Shown here: in pieces, positions 10,173 to 20,905 of the stretch
How the letters are laid out: every line of letters begins with the position of its first letter
Numbering within the stretch: the first letter of the stretch is position 1
Assembly: GCA_030581615.1 (NCBI GenBank)
Contig: JAKTTT010000073.1
Span: 33,531-97,530, forward strand
Reading direction: 5' to 3'
Source: Alloascoidea africana
Taxonomy: Eukaryota; Ascomycota; Alloascoideomycetes; Alloascoideales; Alloascoideaceae
Length of the DNA stretch: 64,000 nucleotides
Position numbers and translations under genes: made by a program
Notes under the pieces: generated by a model
Seen by the model: only the letters and a program-made list of their open reading frames with translations
Told to the model about the DNA's origin: nothing
The model's database searches: none

Positions 10173-10241
10173 CGGCGCAGATGTGGCACAAGTGCCGCGC
10201 CGACGCGTGCGCCTCTTCCCCGCTGGCTGTGTCAATCAGGT

Positions 10242-10247
10242 CACGTG
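10242..10247. promoter_or_regulatory. CACGTG E-box upstream of calmodulin
   Basis: TCACGTG sits between the HOS1 stop and the calmodulin start, 91 bp before the ATG. It fits the core bound by Cbf1/Pho4-type bHLH factors in yeasts. An ACGCGT element (MBF-type core) lies nearby at 10203-10208. Confidence 0.45.
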
Positions 10248-10337
10248 CTATTGATCTGAGGTGTGCCTGGGCGGTTTTGAGTCCTTTGACGTGTGCGTGT
10301 TTTTGCTAAAGACAAAATCTTTAGTACTGGCATAGTA

Positions 10338-11151
10338 ATGGTGAGTTTCGTCCTATTACAGAGTCTTTTTTTGATTCTTCTTGTTTCCTATTCTTTCTTT
10401 TGCGAGTCTGTTTTGGCTCCTGTTTGCATGTGAAATCTCGTCGGCTCTATCTTTTTTGCACGGCCTGTTGATCTGAAGAAGGTCTATTTTGGGTGACGTC
10501 GAAAAAATGGGAGTCAAAAGCATCAACAAAAGAAGGAGACATGTTTTGATCGGCCGTTTTCTAACATTGTTTGACTGCGGTTGTGTCTTTTGATAAGACT
10601 GATAAACTTACAGTAGAACAAATTCAAGAGTTAAAAGAAGCTTTTGCTCTTTTTGATAAGGATAACGATGGTATGGTTGATCTAATCTATCAATTCTCTC
10701 CCTTAGCAACAAGAGGAAAAGTTTTGTACTACGTGAGGAAGAAGGGGCACATTGAAACTAACTTTATCACACGAAAGGCGTCATCACCCCAAATGAGCTG
10801 GGCGTTGTAATGCGAAGCTTGGGCCAGGCACCCTCCGATGCAGAACTCAAAGACATGATCAGCGAGGTGGATGTAAACGACGATGGTTCAATCGATTTTC
10901 CCGAGTTTATTACCATGATGACGAGAAAGATGCGTGAAACAGATAGGGAGGCCGAGATTGCTGAGGCGTTTAGTGTTTTTGATCAAGATGGGAATGGCAC
11001 TATATCCAAATCAGAGTTGCGAGTTGTGTTGAGCTCTATTGGTGAGGCATTCTCAGATGCTGACATTGAAGAAATGTTCAAACAAGCTGATACGAATGGA
11101 GATGGCGTTATTGATTATAAGGAACTTATGCAATTGCTAGTTGATAAATGA
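10338..11151 (+). CDS. CMD1: Calmodulin (three exons; first exon is the ATG alone)
   Basis: The exons 10338-10340, 10598-10670 and 10778-11151 sum to 450 nt and give 149 residues, the normal calmodulin length. Exon 1 is only the start codon, followed at once by GTGAGT; intron 1 is 257 nt with CTAACATTG before the acceptor, and intron 2 (10671-10777) has AACTAACTT. The four EF-hand loops are [36 protein letters not shown] and [12 protein letters not shown]. Each keeps acidic position 1 and Glu 12, so all four sites look competent, unlike S. cerevisiae Cmd1 where site IV is defective. Calmodulin is the essential Ca2+ sensor acting on calcineurin, CaM kinases, myosins and the spindle pole. Confidence 0.95.
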
Positions 11152-12566
11152 TAATGACTCTAGTTGATCTTTCTTGAACCCGCTAGTATCAAATATCTGT
11201 TCATCTCTGTTTTCATATGTACAAGGAAGGTGGTACTATTTTGCATTCAAAGCTTAAACCTGCTTGGACGATAAAAATAGATAATTTAGGGACTGTCGGG
11301 TATTTCCTAGCGAAAATTGATGGTGTATTGAACTACGTTGATACGTACTAACTTGTATAGTCCTTGTAACCCAACGTCTTGATGAATTGAAGAAGGTTCA
11401 TCCTTCTAACAGGGGTTGATTGATAACCTGATATGAGTGAAGTATCTGAATCGTTGTTTTGAAGCCACATGTCAGCCAATATCCTTTTAGCCATAATCTA
11501 GGACTCTGTTTTCTCTATAACTCTATTATTGTTTTTGTTTCACTTTCTTACTTATTGTTGAAGACAAGATATCTAGATGTTTCAATACTCCACTTTTCAA
11601 TCGTGTTGATTCCCAGAAAAAGAGGTATGAACCAATTCATCTATCCCAAACCAAGCTGGCTTTGGGAGATCAAGGTTAGATTTCCTTGTCCCTATCTATT
11701 TGCGCTTGTTCTTGCAGATTACCCGACATGATTTGGACGCCTTCAATTCTAAGGGGCTTTGGGATAATTTTTGATCACAGTTCTAGTGTTCCCTGACCGC
11801 TCTATTTCAAAAAATTATTCCTATGCTCATCTGGCATTGGGGGTAATGAAATAGGCAAGCTTTAGAGGATCGAATCAACTTTATTCTGCAATGTTCGAGT
11901 TACTAGGCATATGATGACGATCTAGATTGGTGTCTGATGATGGTGGAGTTAAACTGGATAAATTTGTGCGTCTCTACAGAGATGACAGATAGATTTATTT
12001 ATTGTTCGTATACGTCTCCTGCTGTTAAAAGGCAACCGATAAATGCTCTCAGTTAGTTTCTCAAGGCCATGCAATATTTTGGTTAACAGATGCAGAGACC
12101 AAAGAAAAACCTTCCTATCCCCATCTTTGTCCTTATCTCTTCAGTACTGTTTATGGCAATATTAGTGATACAGTAATAGAGTCAAGGTCCAATGTCAATA
12201 TCATAAAGATTATGCAATCTTTGAGAACTACTAGAAGTTCTCTCACTTCCCGATCTTTGTATTCAGTTGTTCTATGAGATGATGAACTTAAGAGCTATCA
12301 CACGGGATATGTCTTAGAACAGATAATATGGATACACGGTCTGGGAGATTCATAATGGTGTCTATTCGGAACCTAAAACTGTGATGCCCAGGGCGTGAGA
12401 AGGATATTGAACAATAAACTTTGAGAACAATGCATTTCCAGACATGTTTGTTCCTGGACTTTTAGATTTTCTTCACTCGTTTCTGTGTAACACCCATACA
12501 CCTCTACATTATGTCGTGCACTCCAAATATGGCAACTCCTTTCGACTTTTCTAGACAATTCGTCAA
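11152..12566. other. Intergenic region, calmodulin to SRP21
   Basis: 1.4 kb of unique, moderately AT-rich sequence with only short ORFs that lack ATG starts or family resemblance (such as 11459-11731). I found no tRNA, repeat or spliced gene. The last few hundred bases should hold the SRP21 promoter. Confidence 0.5.
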
Positions 12567-13417
12567 ATGCCAGTTATAAGCTCCATTGACGAATATTTAA
12601 AGCAGTCTATAAGGCTGCTGGAAGCTCGTCCTACTAGTGTATGTATTTTCTTTCCATATGTTTTTGTCCGGTTATGGATTCGCTCACCAAATGGGACTGA
12701 GCGTGAAAAATTTTGTGGAACAACGCAGCTGGTCCTCTAGAAATAGATTCTCAGTTCAATATTTGTTATCTAGTAGAAAAAAACTAACAAATCTTGGATA
12801 ATTTTCAGACCAGAGTATCTATAACTTATGGGTTCAAAAAGCAATCGAAATCAGAAGAGAAATCAAATCAAGCCACTGCCACTCAGGAGCAGCAACACAA
12901 TGGTTATTGTAATGTGAAAACATTCGATCCTGTATCTGGTACATGCTATCGGATTCGTTTATCAAGAGCTAAAGAAGTTTCAAGGTTACTTTCCGCGCTT
13001 GGTCCCCGAGGAGTTCAATTTTCCGAAAAAGTACCCCTGGTAAAAGATTCTATGGACTTGGACAAACAGGAGTCAGCTACAAAAGAAGTAGCAAAGGAGA
13101 CGACAAAGGAAGAGAAGCAGAAGTTGAAAATAAAGAGGAAGAAGGAGAAGGAAAGGTTAAAACGGGAATACACAGTAAAGACCACGTCAGAACCGGGACT
13201 TGCAAACATCATGGCAAACGTCCCCGTTGTAAGTAGTGGTCCCGAAACCCCAGGAACAGCCTCTGGTTCTGCTGATGTTGCTGGTAAGAATCTCACCGCT
13301 TCTCCTCGGGGGAAGAGTGGATCACCCGCTCCTAGTGGTGCATCCAAACCAAATGAAACGACCACGACGACAGGAGGTGGGAAAAAGGGAAAGAAGAGAA
13401 AGGGTAAGAAGCGATAA
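12567..13417 (+). CDS. SRP21: Signal recognition particle subunit Srp21 (SRP9 homologue), two exons
   Basis: The exons are 12567-12638 and 12809-13417, encoding 226 residues; the intron has GTATGT, ACTAAC and TTTCAG. The N-terminus reads IDEYLKQSIRLLEARPTS, then TRVSITYGF, the pattern of the fungal SRP9-21 domain. The segment KEVSRLLSALGPRGVQF is nearly the same as in S. cerevisiae Srp21. SRP9/21 pairs with Srp14 on the Alu domain of SRP RNA, which slows elongation and presents the complex to the ER receptor. The C-terminal half is a Lys/Glu-rich then Ser/Thr/Gly-rich tail ending in a lysine-rich KKGKKRKGKKR stretch, likely for RNA contact. Confidence 0.9.
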
Positions 13418-14183
13418 GCATATTGGACACCAAAACGAGACAAGACACATACTTGAAAAAAAAGAGATTAGAAAATAAAGCTCAATACTTAAGTACTGTC
13501 ATCACTTCATTGAAGAACTCTTGGTTTTTTCTACATCTCTGTCTTGTCTATACTGATGTACATGTGTTTCTCTCGTTTTGCTACAGAGAGTGACACTTTC
13601 TAGTCCATAATTTGTTCATGGTTGTGGATTCCAACCCATTTTATAACAGCTAAGTCCTACTGTATTGATTTCTACGACCTCAATTTATCAATAGAATAAC
13701 GTTAAAAACAGGTAAAACTACATAAAAACGATTATAAACAAACAATTATCAAAAAGGAAACATATTATCCAAAACAAAAACAACCAAAAGTGCAAAACAG
13801 AAAGCATTCCAATGCATCGAATGCAATGTAAAAAAAACTAAGGTCATACCACTCGACCGTAACATAGTCAAGAGCTTTTGAAAAGATCAAGCTATAAGGA
13901 GATGCAATTCCGTAAGTACAAACTCATAACTTTTTGATCAAACTCTGACGTTGGCGTCTTCCACTCAAAATATCATAACAACCATAAATCGACGCAAACC
14001 CATATTTTAAAGCTGATGAGTTCTGGAGATGGAGCAGGTTCATAATGTTGGGGGACCTATTTCATTTTTATCACTTCACACAATGAACATGTATCTGTCG
14101 TCAGTCATTGTATTCTTGAGTATACTTGACTGTATTGTGTGACACAACTACTCTCTCTTGAAGAAAGTTTCACTGAAACATAA
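13418..14183. other. Convergent 3' spacer, SRP21 to SSH4
   Basis: 766 bp of AT-rich sequence between convergent genes, with A-rich and T-rich polyadenylation-type stretches. No gene or repeat is supported. Confidence 0.5.
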
Positions 14184-15743
14184 CTATCTGTCTTCTTCCA
14201 AGTTGTCATCTTCACGCGTTAATCTTGGTATTGAAGCTGTTGTCTTGTAGCTAGGAGGCAAACTATCTATATCATGAGATGTATCTGGGGAAATATCGGT
14301 CTGAATAGAAGCAAAAGGAGGTGGCGGTATCATCATTTTCCCAAGATTTGAACTGTAATGATCCGTGGGGCTATTGCGATCTTGGTCCTGGCCACTTTCA
14401 ACAAGCGTGTCCTCTCCCGCATTCCCATACAATGGAGGAGGAGGCAGAGTCCCCTGTGCTGGGGCCAACCCCCATTTTTTCACATTTGCTTCTATAAACA
14501 CAAACCCAGCCTGTCCAAAATTCACATGTACGGTACAGGGCCCATCTGCGCCGATTGTTGGAAAAACGTTGAAATGCACAGATCTCACACATTGTGAAAG
14601 TCGTCTGCCATTTCTGGTGAAGAAGACAATTCCCTGTCGGGGACGGTATCCTACACCTATGACATCCCCTTGTTGATAAGGAGGATAGACGGTTGGAGCT
14701 GAAAAAGCTTTATTTACCCTCTTCTCCCCTGTAGAGTCGTATGAAACGCTATACTTGTGTCTCCCAGGAAGCCGGAAGGTTGGATATGGCTTTGTCGTTA
14801 GGCCAACAGAAACGGTGGTTTTTCTTGTCTCGGTGCATGAGGTGCCGATACTACTGTTATCAGAGGAATTGGGTAAATCGTATATCTTTGCTTCAAAGTA
14901 ATAGATTTCATTTTGTCTTGGTATTGGAAGGTTTGTCTGAGCACAACAAGGAACGTTGTCAAAGAACTCTATTTCAGTTCTCGAGCGAACAAAACAGTTT
15001 GCATTTGGAAAGTCTACGTCAAAGTACCAGGTAGAAACTCCTCTTTCGCGAATAGTTAGGAATTGGGAAAGCGTAATGTCAGTGTCGATACTTCCAGGAG
15101 GGTTTGCGTCTTGGTATGCTAGAAAAAAGTGTGTTAGGTAAAAAAACAATGTTATCTTTGATGATGAGCTCTTCAAAGAAAAAGTAAAACAAAAATACAA
15201 ACCTTTTGCGAGAAGGTACATGTTTCTAGAAAATTCATCCATCTCGTTCAATGTCTGTTCCTCATCATGAACGCTTTCTTCTTCGTCAAATGACCCACCC
15301 CACGCTCCCCCAAGAGCAGAGTCACCAAAGACTACACATCCGTTTCCGCCAAAAATGAGAACATAGCAAGTGAAAATTGCGAGAATTATGAGAAAAGTTG
15401 TTATGCCACTGATAAGGCCAACGAGAAGTGGCAGGTTCAGGTCTGGCATCTCACCGCCATCTCCTGCTCCGTCGTCTGGTATCAGCAATCCCTCCACTCC
15501 TATTGATTCTAATCCCATTTCAATCGATGCTGGACCAGTGTAAACGGCCGAGTGGTGATGGACCTGAGTGTTATCATTCACATTTGTTATCATCGTTTGA
15601 ATGATTGCTTCAGTGGATGCTGTCGCAGATAAACTGGGGTTTATCTCTATTCTCGTGATAGCGTTGAACCCTTTTCTTTTATGATCTCCTGTTTGAATTT
15701 GTACGGAGGCAGGCGCAAAGTCTAATATATCTTGAATCCACAT
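14184..15743 (-). CDS. SPRY-domain endosomal Rsp5 adaptor, Ssh4/Ear1-like (two exons)
   Basis: The exons on the minus strand are 15743-15203 and 15118-14184, encoding 491 residues. The 84-nt intron (15202-15119; GTTTGT donor, CCTAACAC branch, CTAG acceptor) keeps the frame open and is easily misread as 28 extra codons. Splicing joins NMYLLAK to AYQDANPPG, giving the Ssh4/Ear1 order: a lumenal N-terminus, one TM segment (LLVGLISGITTFLIILAIF), an acidic juxtamembrane part, then a SPRY domain (YYFEAKIYDL to VHVNFGQAGF). A C-terminal LPPSY is a PY motif for Rsp5. These adaptors sort membrane cargo into multivesicular bodies. The ATG at 15743 is the first in frame. SSH4 and EAR1 cannot be told apart here. 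Confidence 0.85.
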   Translation of the reverse strand: MWIQDILDFAPASVQIQTGDHKRKGFNAITRIEINPSLSATASTEAIIQTMITNVNDNTQVHHHSAVYTGPASIEMGLESIGVEGLLIPDDGAGDGGEMPDLNLPLLVGLISGITTFLIILAIFTCYVLIFGGNGCVVFGDSALGGAWGGSFDEEESVHDEEQTLNEMDEFSRNMYLLAKGLYFCFTFSLKSSSSKITLFFYLTHFFLAYQDANPPGSIDTDITLSQFLTIRERGVSTWYFDVDFPNANCFVRSRTEIEFFDNVPCCAQTNLPIPRQNEIYYFEAKIYDLPNSSDNSSIGTSCTETRKTTVSVGLTTKPYPTFRLPGRHKYSVSYDSTGEKRVNKAFSAPTVYPPYQQGDVIGVGYRPRQGIVFFTRNGRRLSQCVRSVHFNVFPTIGADGPCTVHVNFGQAGFVFIEANVKKWGLAPAQGTLPPPPLYGNAGEDTLVESGQDQDRNSPTDHYSSNLGKMMIPPPPFASIQTDISPDTSHDIDSLPPSYKTTASIPRLTREDDNLEEDR

Positions 15744-17038
15744 GATGTTTGTATAGCAGTACTATCAGTTTAGTTGTTCACTTGGGCAAAAATTGGCTTT
15801 AACTGATTTCAACTTTCATATGTAGTGGGGTATTTCGAATTTATATTTCCATGGATGTCATTCAACTGGTGAACACTTGAGACTATGAAAAGAAAGAAAA
15901 ATAATGGCTGCGGCTACTTTTTTTTTTTTTATAAGACGGATACGGACAGATCCGGACTAATGTAAAGCGAGATTCAGATTTTTGTCTCGAATCCAAAACA
16001 AACCCAAACGTCTCTCAATCTGTGTCTCTGTAAGCTCGGTTAGATCCGGTTTTTGTTTGTATCTACTTTTTAAACACTTTCTGGGCAGTGGTCGAGAAGC
16101 GTGGTAATTCGCCCTGGTCGGGCGCCTCTCTTACGATATTTTCGATCATGAACAGGGTCATCCACAAATATTGCACTTGTAGCCGGGTAATCTGGGGAAG
16201 GAGGGAGAAATTGATAGCAAGTTGCATGAAGACCAGCGTTGTTTTCTATTAAAATGCTGGTGTTCTTTTCATTTAAACGCTCTTCTCTGGTTCAAAACAA
16301 CTTGCTCATCTCTCTTCAATGCTTGGCTTTTTATTACCTGAAACCTTCGGATCATTCAAGTCCGATAGTATTGCCAACTTTGGGGGGAAACTTATTATCA
16401 AATGTGCGGACATTAAGCAATCTGTACTCTCTCAATTATCTTCAGGGGTTTTTTTAATCTGAGAATTGGGTAAACGGTGTACAATAAATGTTCACTAAAG
16501 ACAACCAAGATTGATTAATCCTTCGTGCTGTTTCCTATCATTTAAAAGCAGTTGGTAGAGGGATATGCAATGTTCTGTATGGGGTAGTTGCAAGCCCCCA
16601 GAATTACCATCCTTAGCCTCTTGCATACTACCAAGGGAACTGGCCTTAAACAATGATTTTCAAGCAGGAAAAGTCCTGATTCTTCGTTCAAAAACAAAAT
16701 TGCTTTTAGATGGGCATCATATCCAGGTTTTTGAAATGTTTTTTTAATCTTTGGTGGAGTTTTGCATTGTTTTTCTTTCAAAGCAAAGCCAATGACAGCC
16801 AGAATAACTATTGTCTAGGAATGAAAGGATGGGTGGAAGGAAGGATGGATGGGAACTTACCTATCAGGACCAGAGAGAAAAAGCCTCCACATTCTAACAA
16901 TATCCGCTAAGATCCAAACAAGAAAGTCCGATCAATTCACTTTGATCTACAATCTCCATCTCTTCCTCTGTGCACTTTAATTGATCAGATCGGATTTTTT
17001 GCATCAACCATAACCTCGACTTGTCACAGGATATATAA
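15744..17038. other. Divergent intergenic region, SSH4-like to SHE9
   Basis: 1.3 kb between divergent genes. It is mostly AT-rich and should hold both promoters. The minus strand carries gene-like fragments (16413-16338 plus 16191-16070, and short ORFs at 16542-16781 and 16894-17217) that I could not assemble into a recognised protein; see findings. A TATATAAA lies immediately before the SHE9 ATG (17032-17039). Confidence 0.45.
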
Positions 17039-19001
17039 ATGAGAAGGCTCCCAAGCGGCACTTCTCCCCCGACTCTGGGACTATTCCGGCCGCAAGCGCG
17101 ATTCAGAGCACTTTTACAATGTAGTTCTACTGTGTTCTCAAACCGTCGGAGTCCTTGTAACTCTGGTGGTGGTGGTATGGATATGCGGAATTCGAGGCTG
17201 GGATATGGACATTTCATAATGGCCCGGTATCAAAGCTCGAATAGTCAAGACATGGAAAAGTTCATCGAGAAGAAGAAACGTGAATTGGAGGAGAGTGCTT
17301 TAAGAAAGGCCCAAGCTGAAAGAGAAGCAAAGGCTAAAAGGGAAAGGGAGATAGAGATGGAGCGGCAGCGAGAACGAGAGCGAGAGCGAGAGCGAGAACG
17401 GGAACGGGAACTAGAAAGGCAACGTGAACAAGAACGAGCACGGAAGCTAGAACTAGAAAAACCAACAAAACCAAAAGAGCAAAACGAGGCCTCTTCGACT
17501 CCTCCTGTTGACCAAACGACTGCTGAGTCTAGTTTTCCTTCTAGTGCTACGATACAGGACAGATCATCCTCGGAAGATTTACCGGATGCTTCAATTGGTC
17601 CAGCTACGAGCACAAAGCCTGGAGATTCGAAACCAGGAGTATTCCCAACAAGCACAGAAACAGACAACACAGCTTCTACTGAGAGTACTGGCAGGAACCA
17701 CAATACCAGTAGTCAAAATTCAAGTCGAATCACCGAGGATGAAGATAGTTTTGCCAAAGTGGAGCGCAAAGTTCTTCAAGAAGACATACTCAAGAATTTA
17801 CCATCATACATTGAAAGCCGAAGATGGAAATTGAGCAAAAAGTTTTCTGGGTGGATGGACTCTTTACAAACAACGCTGTTCCTGGCTGGTAAAACTCTAA
17901 ACGACGTGACCGGGTATTCGGCAATTGAAAAGCTGAAAAAGAGTATTGAGAGCCAGGGTAAGAATGGACAAGTTTATTGGGGGGGTGGGAAATAGAATTG
18001 ACATTCAGTACTAACGCTTCGTGTTTGTAGAGAGACGGTTAAAGGATTTGCGGACCGAGGTACGGAGTGCAAAGGAGGAGTATACGAATGCGATTCAAAG
18101 ACGGGCCGAGTCTCAACGCGAGGTGAACGATCTTCTCCAGCGGCAACAGCATTGGAATTCTCTGGATTTGGAGCGTTTCACAACTCAGTATCGAAATGTG
18201 CACGAGAACGAGGTTAAGGAGAAAGAGGCCGAGGCCAGACTGGAACAGGTAGAGCGTGATGAAGATGAGTGTCAAGTGCAATTGACCAAGCTCATTCTGG
18301 CCCGATATCATGAAGAGCAAATCTGGAGTGATAAGATTCGAAGGGCTTCTACGTGGGGTACTTTTGGATTGATGGGGTTCAACATTTTACTGTTCATTGT
18401 GGTTCAATTGGGATTGGAGCCTTGGAAAAGAAGGAGGCTAGTGGGGAGCTTTGAAGAAAAAGTCAAAAGCGCTTTAGCAGAGGACAGGCTACTTAAACTG
18501 GAACAAGAGAAGGAGAAAGAGGAGAAGGTTGTATCAGAACAATTGGGTTTGCCCATAGGAGTTGTGGCAGAGGTTCAAGAAGCGCAAGAAGTCGAACCTG
18601 GGAAAGAGCAAATAGAGTCTGTTGCACCATCAGGACAAGAGCAGGATTCAGAATCCAAATTAGATTCTGATTCTGTACCTGAACAAGAGAAGGAGCACGA
18701 GCCAAAATCCGAAGATGAACCACAGACTGAGGAGGCACCGGTTCCCAAAGTCTCAGAACCCCAAATTTCCATATCAGCTGTACCATTATCGCATCCTGTC
18801 CAGCTTCGAGGTGCACTTTCAAATGCTTGGAGCTTTTCAAAATCCCGAGACTGGGAGGCATTGGGCACAGAGTTGAAATCAGTGGCCACAACAGATGAAC
18901 TCGAGGTCCGTCCTTCCGACATGGCGGCGTTTGCTGGAGGTATCTTGGCGATTGGAGTGGGTCTAGGTAGTCTTATTTCAACGCTTTTAGGGGGCCGATG
19001 A
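17039..19001 (+). CDS. SHE9: She9/Mdm33, mitochondrial inner-membrane morphology protein (two exons)
   Basis: The exons are 17039-17957 and 18031-19001, encoding 629 residues; the intron has GTAAGA, a perfect TACTAAC and GTAG. The family core is clear: [46 protein letters not shown] and [19 protein letters not shown], then EPWKRRRLV and SFEEKV. Mdm33 sits in the inner membrane with coiled coils in the matrix and affects organelle shape and fission. The N-terminus ([11 protein letters not shown] onward) is Arg-rich and serine-rich, like a presequence. A long Arg-Glu repeat lies at about 17360-17430, and two hydrophobic segments sit near 18355-18420 and at the end. It is longer than the 456-residue S. 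cerevisiae protein because of Ser/Thr and Glu-rich inserts. A TATA-like motif abutting the first ATG leaves Met47 (17177) as an alternative start. Confidence 0.92.
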
Positions 19002-19336
19002 TGAATGATGATGATGATAGAGGTTTTCATAGACATATGGGTAATCGCATTTTTTTTTTTTGAGCACTGCTTGCTTCTTTCTGTACATAGTTAGTTGGAA
19101 AGTGCTTATGTTTTTGTCTCTATCATCCTTTTAGGTTTACGGAAATCTGGATTAGAAGAGAGTGGTGTCCAATGAAATATAAAACTCCAAGGAACAGAAA
19201 CGGCTGGTGCTGTTCAATCAATTATCTTACATCATTGGGTAACGAGCAATTACATTTTCATTTCATTTCATATCATTTATTTATTTATGTATTCATAGCC
19301 ACATCATTAGGTATTCCTTAATATCTAATCTTGAAT
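19002..19336. other. Convergent 3' spacer
   Basis: 335 bp of T-rich and ATTT-rich sequence between convergent SHE9 and the small minus-strand gene. It contains only 3'-end-like sequence. Confidence 0.5.
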
Positions 19337-19638
19337 TTATGTAAACTTTCCAAGCTTGGCAGATAGATCATCGGCCTGTTTCAAAGCTGGGTTCTGGCTT
19401 TCCACGAATTTCTAAAGCAAACAAAGTGTTAGCAAAGCTGGATTGACAGTATAGTAGAACGCAGCAAAGCACAAACCTCAATGTATTGGTCGACTTTCTT
19501 CTCAACGGAAGATTCATTTTTCTGATCAAGTCCGAGTTTTCCTTCAACGTCATCGATCTTATTTCTGATGAATCCCTTCTCTTCCTGCTTCTTCTTTTTA
19601 CCTTGAACGGTATCTGAGATTGTATCGAGGATGCCCAT
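19337..19638 (-). CDS. Small hydrophilic protein of unknown function (two exons)
   Basis: The exons on the minus strand are 19638-19477 and 19411-19337, with a 65-nt intron (GTTTGT donor, GCTAACAC branch, TTTAG acceptor). The product is 78 residues, beginning MGILDTISDTVQGKKKKQEE and ending in AKLGKFT. It is highly charged, predicted helical and without a TM segment or signal peptide. The splice signals match those of neighbouring genes and the junction keeps the frame, so I regard the gene as real. I do not recognise the family. The amphipathic opening GILDTISDTVQ could be a membrane-binding helix, but that is only a guess. Confidence 0.65.
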
Positions 19639-20905
19639 GTTGTAAGTAAGTAAGTTATCAAGAAGTCTGGTGTGAAGAACTAGAATCTGTGATGAGGAAA
19701 GGAAGATTTGAGGAGAGGCACGGAGCAGTATTTATATATCAATCCGAAAAGGGTCTGAATTCGACGGGATTCGAAAAAGACACAAGATTCGAATCCCATT
19801 GTGCGTTTGTGGATCGACAAGGCTTGGGGCAGAGTGATTACGCTTTTCCATCTTTTCGTGTCATTTCCTTTCAACTGGCGACTAACCTCTCGCACAGTTG
19901 GCGAAGAAGCATTGGAATTTTCAATGCAGTAGAATAGTTGCCATTGTCCATAAGCACACAAGTGGGCGTTTCTCCTTTGTTGACCTGTTTTTCGCCGCAG
20001 CTTTCTCTTGCAACTTGTCATCGATCTGGAACTGGGTCATTAGATGTGAAACACAGAAGGAGCGATCCCAATTGTGCGTCGCCTATGACAATGATGCCAT
20101 CATCATTATCGTTGTGAACTACAACTAGAACTTGAACTTGAACTTGAATTTGAGCTTTATGTAAAGTTGGCCAGAAGCCCGGTCTCAAGACCAGATTACA
20201 TGGTTACATGGTTCTGGTGGAAAAATCACGCCGAGACTTGATTAAGCTACATGATGTCGCCGTAAAACTCTTCCCTTTCCCTTTTCCCATAGACAAGATC
20301 CATAGTCTAATGCTTCTTTCGGTGTAACTCTACATGTTTTTTTCTTGGCCTTCCTTGCAGACCATTTAGAGAAAGCCGGAAGGGTTGGAGGTGTCCAATG
20401 AGAGAATTTTTTTTTTCTTGAAACAAAGATTCCTAGTTCTCTGTCATGTAAAATCACAAATTTAGAAAACGCTGAGGACGGGTGGATGATTCATCGGGGA
20501 AACAAAAGATTTTGATAGAACTCACTTGGTTTTCTGGTCCCATTTATACATGCATCATTGATAAATGAAAACAATTGGGGGTTTCAATTGCAATTACAAA
20601 ACATCGATTGGTGGCTTGATAGGAACAAACCTATAGGCTGGATAAATGTAATAGTTTACGGTAAATTGGAGTTACAAAACGATACTTCGATTTCATCAAA
20701 TTTTCAAAGAATTCATGCTATTTCAAACTTTTTTAAACTCCATAATTATTCCATTAACTTTTTTGTCTTTTTTCTTTTTTGCTTCCTTAAATACAAAATG
20801 CATTAGTCATAATAGGTCCATTATCTCGTCTCTTTTTTTCCTCCCTCACTTCTCGCGTTTCGCATGAAAAAAAAAAAACCCCCCATTATCTAGTCTCTAG
20901 TGTTT
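19639..20905. other. Intergenic region between the 78-residue gene and the Sec23-like gene
   Basis: 1.27 kb holding the 78-residue gene's promoter on the left and the 3' end of the Sec23-like gene on the right. It has T-runs and A-runs but no supported gene. GATTCGAATCCC near 19787 resembles a tRNA B-box, but no tRNA folds around it. Confidence 0.5.

Noticed and set aside
19780-19805. GATTCGAATCCC resembling a Pol III B-box
   Set aside because: The flanking bases do not form a T-stem on either strand and no A-box or cloverleaf is present.
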